From the NCBI GenBank assembly GCA_946477805.1, contig CAMKZP010000099.1, forward strand, positions 1 through 9,719: a stretch of DNA of 9,719 bases. The letters run 5' to 3'. The position numbers were made by a program, and so were the translations under genes. The DNA is from an uncultured Enterobacter sp. GTDB taxonomy: Bacteria; Pseudomonadota; Gammaproteobacteria; Enterobacterales; Enterobacteriaceae. The notes beneath the pieces were generated by a model. That model was not told the DNA's origin. It saw only the letters and a list, made by a program, of their open reading frames with translations, and did no database searches. How positions within the stretch are numbered: position 1 is the stretch's first letter; the number at the start of each line of letters is the position of its first letter. Shown here in pieces: positions 6,236-9,719 of the stretch.

Positions 6236-6425
6236 CCACCGTCTCCATCGCCTGGGTCGTTAACTCGCTGCGCTTCACGCGCTGGTTCGCCAGCGCGGTG
6301 CGCAGCACGCCGGCAATCACAATATGCTTTGGCTCCTGCCCTAAATCACGCATCTCAAGAACGACCTTGCCGACCACGCGGCACATCTCCTGGTACAGCG
6401 CTTCGTCTTTAGTCACATTGCCCAT
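6216..6425 (-). CDS. fumD: FumD (YdhZ), small fumarase-D-type protein, DUF2767 family
   Basis: The protein has 69 residues, the same length as Escherichia coli FumD. The central block VVGKVVLEMRDLGQEPKHIVIAGVLRTALAN appears identical to the E. coli protein as I recall it, with differences near the ends. Start choice: ATG at 6425 (MGNVTKDE..., as in E. coli) with GGAG 8 nt upstream. A GTG at 6434 is in frame but has no ribosome binding site. E. coli FumD has been reported to have fumarase activity although it is unrelated to the large fumarases, and its physiological role is unclear. In E. coli the gene sits near pykF and lpp. Here it lies between an amino-acid importer and a metQ paralogue, downstream of the metQ terminator, and its 3' end overlaps the permease gene. 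Confidence 0.95.
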   Translation of the reverse strand: MGNVTKDEALYQEMCRVVGKVVLEMRDLGQEPKHIVIAGVLRTALANQRVKRSELTTQAMETVVKALAG

Positions 6426-6481
6426 CGCCTTCACTCCGTTGCCCTAAAGCCCTCAGCTTAAAGGATCTGCCTGCCGGATAC

Positions 6482-6516
6482 AAAAAAGAAGCCCGGCGAG
6501 AAACTCACCGGGCTTC
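6482..6516 (-). terminator. Rho-independent terminator of the metNIQ paralogue operon
   Basis: On the minus strand a 13-bp stem (6516-6504 with 6500-6488) has a TTT loop. The only irregular pair is a U-G wobble, and six T residues (6487-6482) follow. It lies 18 nt past the metQ stop. On the + strand the same site has a C-A mismatch and no T run, so it is directional. Confidence 0.92.
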
Positions 6517-6534
6517 AGCTGTAAAATCAATCAA

Positions 6535-7347
6535 TTAGTTGTTTACAGGAATAACAGCGCCTTTGTATTTGGTGCGGATCCACTCCTGAATCTCTTTTGA
6601 GTGCAGCACGTCCACCAGGGCAACGATATCTTTTTTCTTCTCGTCACCGCGGTGTACGGTAATGATGTTGGCGTACGGGTTGTTTTCACCGCTTTCGACC
6701 GCAATCGGATCGTGAACCGGGTCCAGACCAGCATCAATCGCGTAGTTGGCGTTAATCACCACCGCGGCACCCTCGTCGTTGTTATACATCTGCGGCAGCA
6801 GAGAGGCTTCCACGTTAGGCGTGAACTGCAGCTTTTTCGGGTTCTCTACGATGTCGCTAATGCGCGCGGTCACTTTATCGATGCCCGGCTTCAGCTTGAT
6901 GACGCCCTCTTTTTCGAAGATGGAGAGAATACGGCCCTCTTCGGAAACGGCGTCACGCATGATGATTTTGCCGCCCTCCGGCAGATCCTTCAGCGATTTG
7001 TATTTTTTAGAGTAGATGCCGATAGGCTCGATGTGGATCGCGCCAGCGCTGACAAAGTCATAGTCCTTGTCGCCCGCATGATCTTTCAGCACGCTGTTCA
7101 GGTAAGGGATGTGCTGGAAGTAGTTAGCGTCAATGTCGCGCCCGGCCAGCGCGGTGTTAGGCAGAATGTAGTCCTGGAACGGTTTGATCTCCAGATCGAT
7201 ACCCTGCTTCGCCAGAATCGGTTTCGCCTGTTCGAGGATTTCAGCGTGCGGCGTGTTGGACGCGCCCACGGTGAGGGTATCGGCCCAGGAGGCAAAGCTC
7301 AGGGCGCTCAGGGTTGCTGCGGCGATCAGTGTCAGTGACTTTTTCAT
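6535..7347 (-). CDS. metQ: MetQ-like NlpA-family periplasmic binding protein (paralogue)
   Basis: The protein has 270 residues, with AGGAA 8 nt before the ATG. The signal peptide (MKKSLTLIAAATLSALSFASWA) ends at Ala22 with no lipobox cysteine. The housekeeping E. coli MetQ is a lipoprotein, so this one is probably soluble in the periplasm. NlpA/MetQ hallmarks are present: NTPHAEILE (31-39), DIDANYFQHIPYL (71-83), VVINANYAIDAGL (196-208) and ENNPYANIITV (221-231). The ligand-loop equivalent of MetQ PNDPTNLGR is replaced by MRDAVSEEGR (130-139), which is one residue longer. The ligand is methionine or a relative (methionine sulfoxide, S-methylcysteine, cystathionine and so on). It is the last gene of the operon, 28 nt after metI and before a strong terminator. 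Confidence 0.9.
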   Translation of the reverse strand: MKKSLTLIAAATLSALSFASWADTLTVGASNTPHAEILEQAKPILAKQGIDLEIKPFQDYILPNTALAGRDIDANYFQHIPYLNSVLKDHAGDKDYDFVSAGAIHIEPIGIYSKKYKSLKDLPEGGKIIMRDAVSEEGRILSIFEKEGVIKLKPGIDKVTARISDIVENPKKLQFTPNVEASLLPQMYNNDEGAAVVINANYAIDAGLDPVHDPIAVESGENNPYANIITVHRGDEKKKDIVALVDVLHSKEIQEWIRTKYKGAVIPVNN

Positions 7348-7375
7348 GATGATGGTTCCTGTGTGTTATTAGAGA

Positions 7376-8044
7376 TTATCTTTTGTCTAACAGTGAAGTA
7401 ATGACATCGCCGCAGAACTGGATGATGAAAACGACGATCAGAATGGTCACCGTTGCCACCAGCGTGACGTCACCGTGGTTGCGCTGGAATCCTTCCAGAT
7501 AAGCCAGATTTCCCAAACCGCCGGCGCCAATCACCCCCGCCATTGCGCTGTAGCTCACCAGCGCAATCAGCGTCACCGTCATACCTGAAACCAGTGCGGG
7601 TGATGATTCCGGCAGTAAAACCCGAAAAACCAGCGTGCTCAGCCGTGCGCCCATTGAGCGCGTGGCTTCGATAACGCCTTTGTCCACCTCACGCAGGGCG
7701 ATTTCGACCAGGCGGGCGTAGAACGGCGCGGCGCCAACAATCAGTGCGGGCAGCGCCGCGTTTGCGCCGAGGATGGTCCCCACGATGGTTTTCGTGAACG
7801 GGATCAGCAGCACGATCAGGATGATGAACGGGATAGAACGGAACACGTTCACCACAATCGACATCACGCTGTAGACCGTGCGGTTGTGGAACAGCCCGCC
7901 GCGCGCCGTTAAAAACAGCGCCAGGCCCAGCACAACGCCGAGGATGAAGGTCGCCACGCCGGAGAGCGCGGTCATGTACAGCGTCTCAAGCGTGGCCGCC
8001 CAGAGCTGATCCCACTTCAGATGCGGAAAAAGAGTGTCAGCCAT
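7376..8044 (-). CDS. metI: MetI-like D-methionine-family ABC permease (paralogue)
   Basis: The protein has 222 residues and about five membrane helices (near 22-47, 57-82, 97-118, 152-175 and 193-215), the normal MetI topology. The conserved segment RSIPFIILIVLLIPFT (69-84) and the EAA loop EVDKGVIEATRSMGARLSTLVFRVLLPESSPAL (119-151) are characteristic of MetI. It forms the homodimeric channel of a MetNI importer in the inner membrane. The start overlaps the end of metN by 8 nt. The ribosome binding site (GAGGTGA) is inside the metN 3' end, so the genes are translationally coupled. Confidence 0.94.
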   Translation of the reverse strand: MADTLFPHLKWDQLWAATLETLYMTALSGVATFILGVVLGLALFLTARGGLFHNRTVYSVMSIVVNVFRSIPFIILIVLLIPFTKTIVGTILGANAALPALIVGAAPFYARLVEIALREVDKGVIEATRSMGARLSTLVFRVLLPESSPALVSGMTVTLIALVSYSAMAGVIGAGGLGNLAYLEGFQRNHGDVTLVATVTILIVVFIIQFCGDVITSLLDKR

Positions 8045-9059
8045 GTTTTATCACCTCGCCTTCAATATCGCTGTGCTGCAGGTCGGCGAGAATATTGTTC
8101 AGCTGTTCATCAGATGCCGCGACGTGCACCCAGAGCTGCCCGAAAACGCCGTGGGCGGTTTGGGTCATTTTCCCGTGCAGGATGTTAAACGGCAGGCCGT
8201 AGCGCAGCGTCAGCTCGCCGACCACCGGCCTGTGCGTGCTGTGTCCGGTAAACGTCAGTTTGATTACCGTGCCTTCGAGTTCGGTCGCCAGCTCGGTATT
8301 AAAGGCTTCGTCTTCAGCGTACTGGCTGACCTGACGAACAAACTGCCGGGTGATCGGCTGCTGCGGATGGGTAAAGACGCTCAGCACGTCCCCCTCTTCC
8401 ACCACTTTTCCGTTCTCCATTACCGCCACGCGGTCGCAGATTTTGCGCACCACGTGCATTTCGTGCGTGATCAGCACGATGGTCAGCCTGAAGCGACGGT
8501 TAATGTCCAGCAGCAGATCGAGGATCTGATCGGTGGTCTGCGGATCCAGCGCGGAGGTGGCTTCGTCACAAAGCAGCACGTCCGGGCTGTTCGCCAGGGC
8601 GCGGGCAATGCCGACGCGCTGCTTTTGCCCGCCGCTCAGCTGCGACGGATACGCATTTTCGCGCCCTTTCAGGCCAACCAGCTCCACCAGCTCGGCGACG
8701 CGGGCCTGAATTTTCGCTTTTGGCACGCCAGCAATTTGCATCGAGAAGGCGATGTTCTCGCTCACGGTGCGCGACCACAGCAGGTTAAAGTGCTGAAAAA
8801 CCATGCTGATCTTCAGGCGCGCCTGGCGCAGGGCTTCTCCCTTTGCGGCGGAAATATTCTGCCCGTTAATGGTAACGCTGCCGGAGCTGGGTTTTTCCAG
8901 GCCATTCAGCAGGCGGATCAAGGTACTTTTCCCCGCGCCGCTGTAGCCGATAATGCCGTAAATTTGTCCCTGCTCTACCGTCAAATTGACGTTGTCAACG
9001 GCGGTGAGCGCCGCCTTTCCGTTGTCAAATACCTTCGAAATATTGCTGAGTACTATCAT
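8037..9059 (-). CDS. metN: MetN-like ABC ATPase with C-terminal NIL domain (paralogue)
   Basis: The protein has 340 residues when started at the ATG at 9059 (MIVLSNISKVF, matching MetN N-termini). An in-frame GTG at 9083 would add eight residues without family support. Walker A is GYSGAGKST (38-46), Q-loop Q89, signature LSGGQKQR (141-148), Walker B VLLCDEAT (161-168) and H-loop H199. Residues about 262-340 form the C-terminal NIL domain that in E. coli MetN binds methionine and shuts the pump by trans-inhibition, so feedback control is probably retained. The ribosome binding site is poor (AAATAAGA). It is the first gene of the metN-metI-metQ operon, divergent from the mtcB-like gene. Confidence 0.94.
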   Translation of the reverse strand: MIVLSNISKVFDNGKAALTAVDNVNLTVEQGQIYGIIGYSGAGKSTLIRLLNGLEKPSSGSVTINGQNISAAKGEALRQARLKISMVFQHFNLLWSRTVSENIAFSMQIAGVPKAKIQARVAELVELVGLKGRENAYPSQLSGGQKQRVGIARALANSPDVLLCDEATSALDPQTTDQILDLLLDINRRFRLTIVLITHEMHVVRKICDRVAVMENGKVVEEGDVLSVFTHPQQPITRQFVRQVSQYAEDEAFNTELATELEGTVIKLTFTGHSTHRPVVGELTLRYGLPFNILHGKMTQTAHGVFGQLWVHVAASDEQLNNILADLQHSDIEGEVIKHG

Positions 9060-9287
9060 TCTTATTTGCGATCCGTGCCGCACATAGCGGTTTAGCAGTA
9101 TGGATGTCCAAAAGAGAGTAAACAGCCGTTATCAGATTTTAAATGACCAAAAAGGAATTTCTTATAACTGCGAGAACTAAACGGCGGTTTGTCGGGCTGG
9201 AACGGGAATAGACTATTTTCAGCAATGATTATCTGCCAGTCGCATAACTCACCGGAGTCGGCCCGCAAATCTGGCTAAATTTGCAGC

Positions 9288-9316
9288 ATTTTATGTCGAT
9301 ATAGCCATCTTCACAT
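9288..9316 (-). promoter_or_regulatory. Candidate promoter for metN-metI-metQ
   Basis: On the minus strand ATGTGA (9316-9311), 17 nt and TAAAAT (9293-9288) form a -35/-10 pair with a good -10 (5 of 6 matches) and a weak -35. It would start near 9281 and give a leader of about 220 nt. The candidate MetJ boxes (9303-9350) cover its spacer, -35 and upstream side, a placement suited to repression. Confidence 0.35.
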
Positions 9317-9350
9317 CCGGACAACTTTACGTCTTGCTGTCCTGACTGCC
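9303..9350. promoter_or_regulatory. Candidate MetJ operator: six tandem met boxes
   Basis: Six contiguous 8-mers in one register resemble the met box AGACGTCT: AGCCATCT (6 of 8), TCACATCC (4), GGACAACT (5), TTACGTCT (6), TGCTGTCC (4) and TGACTGCC (4), together 29 of 48 matches against 12 expected by chance. The 8-mers immediately outside match only 2 of 8 each, so the signal has clear edges. Tandem degenerate boxes are how MetJ operators look in E. coli. No binding has been shown here. Confidence 0.5.
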
Positions 9351-9399
9351 AAAAACGGCGTTAATATTCCTTTCGGTTCTAAAAGGCAGTGAAAGATTC

Positions 9400-9429
9400 T
9401 TTATTGAGAAAATTTCATGGTCCTATCAT
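9400..9429 (+). promoter_or_regulatory. Candidate promoter for the mtcB-like gene
   Basis: TATCAT (9424-9429) matches the -10 consensus at 5 of 6 positions. The best partner is TTTATT (9400-9405) 18 nt upstream, a weak -35. The start would fall near 9436, giving a leader of about 24 nt. The weak -35 and the upstream ATTCCTTTCGG motif, centred near -61, would suit an activator-dependent promoter. Confidence 0.4.
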
Positions 9430-9431
9430 CC

Positions 9432-9459
9432 GGTCATCACCTCCTGAAAGGACATGACC
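9432..9459 (+). promoter_or_regulatory. Hairpin masking the mtcB ribosome binding site
   Basis: TCCT (9442-9445) can pair with the Shine-Dalgarno AGGA (9449-9452) across a GAA loop, and GGTCAT (9432-9437) with ATGACC (9454-9459). Together they enclose the ribosome binding site immediately before the ATG at 9460. Bases 9436-9445 (ATCACCTCCT) are identical to the end region of 16S rRNA that normally pairs with Shine-Dalgarno sites. Confidence 0.4.
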
Positions 9460-9719
9460 ATGACGATTTACCACTCTGTCACCGAACTGATTGGCCGAAC
9501 GCCGCTTATTCAGCTGCACAAGCTGGAAACCGGCCCCTGCTCGCTGTTTCTGAAGCTGGAGAACCAAAACCCCGGCGGCTCGATTAAAGACCGCGTTGCG
9601 CTGTCGATGATTAACGACGCCGAGCGTCGCGGCCTGCTGCAGCCGGGCGGGACCATTATCGAGGCGACCGCGGGCAACACCGGCCTGGGCCTGGCGCTGA
9701 TTGCCGCGCAAAAAGGCTA
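9460..9719 (+). CDS. mtcB: PLP-dependent cystathionine beta-synthase / cysteine synthase-like enzyme (3' truncated by window)
   Basis: The first 86 codons are present. The fold-type II PLP signature is clear: IGRTPLIQL (11-19), NPGGSIKDR (37-45) with the PLP lysine K43, and IIEATAGNTGLGLAL (66-80), the phosphate-binding loop. Start choice: ATG at 9460 with AAAGGA 7 nt upstream. An ATG at 9454 is too close to that site. The N-terminus alone does not separate cysteine synthase from bacterial cystathionine beta-synthase. The divergent metN-metI-metQ paralogues favour MtcB, the Klebsiella enzyme that condenses homocysteine with serine (or O-acetylserine) in methionine-to-cysteine conversion. If so, a cystathionine gamma-lyase gene (mtcC) should follow directly outside the window. 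Confidence 0.75.
   Translation, partial: MTIYHSVTELIGRTPLIQLHKLETGPCSLFLKLENQNPGGSIKDRVALSMINDAERRGLLQPGGTIIEATAGNTGLGLALIAAQKG

Larger units (their letters stand above)
9060..9459. promoter_or_regulatory. Divergent 400-nt control region of the metN and mtcB genes
   Basis: No convincing gene is present; only short ORFs without ribosome binding sites occur. From left to right it holds an ATTCCTTT...TTGG motif on the minus strand (9158-9141), a GCAAAT-N8-ATTTGC dyad (9265-9284), a minus-strand promoter candidate (9316-9288), a candidate MetJ array (9303-9350), an ATTCCTTTCGG motif on the + strand (9366-9376), a + strand -10 box, and a hairpin over the mtcB ribosome binding site. It is noticeably more AT-rich than the flanking genes, as expected for a control region. 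Confidence 0.6.

Noticed and set aside
6488..6516. The metQ terminator serving also as terminator for the importer operon on the + strand
   Set aside because: In that orientation the stem has a C-A mismatch and is followed by AGCTGTAAAA without a T run.
9143..9211. 22-residue + strand ORF in the metN-mtcB intergenic region
   Set aside because: There is no Shine-Dalgarno site, it overlaps the ATTCCTTT control motif, and it shows no low-complexity or regulatory codon run.
9225..9278. 17-residue + strand ORF (MIICQSHN...) as a possible leader peptide
   Set aside because: It has no ribosome binding site, only one cysteine codon, and no terminator or anti-terminator pair after it.

Overview
The window is enteric gamma-proteobacterial DNA, most likely Enterobacter, Klebsiella or a close relative. 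The evidence is a near-perfect FumD homologue, GC-rich coding sequence with strong Shine-Dalgarno sites, and MetNIQ-type and MtcB-type sulfur genes. There are no RNA genes, insertion sequences or CRISPR arrays.

Layout. Positions 2-127 are the tail of an unrecognised + strand gene, closed by a bidirectional-looking terminator. Positions 165-2654 (minus strand) hold a compact signalling locus: a membrane histidine kinase, a FixJ-type response regulator overlapping it by 8 nt, and an exported GlcG/HbpS-family protein. Positions 2761-2943 (minus) hold a 60-codon unknown gene with its own terminator. Positions 3174-6235 (+) are a four-gene polar amino-acid ABC importer (binding protein, ATPase, two permeases). 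A terminator-like hairpin lies inside the first codons of the ATPase gene. The last permease overlaps tail to tail with fumD (minus). Positions 6482-9059 (minus) are a metN-metI-metQ paralogue operon with a terminator. It is divergent, across a 400-nt regulatory region, from the start of a PLP-dependent cystathionine beta-synthase/cysteine synthase-like gene (probable mtcB, cut by the window end).

How the parts work together. The right third looks like a methionine-to-cysteine (reverse transsulfuration) locus: import of methionine or a related compound by MetNIQ2, and its conversion through cystathionine. The divergent region carries a candidate six-box MetJ operator, matched motifs at similar distances upstream of both genes, and a leader hairpin in which a 10-nt copy of the 16S rRNA anti-Shine-Dalgarno sequence can pair with the mtcB ribosome binding site. 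The left third could be a three-component sensory system in which the HbpS-like exported protein feeds the adjacent kinase; this rests on family knowledge and gene order, not on direct evidence.
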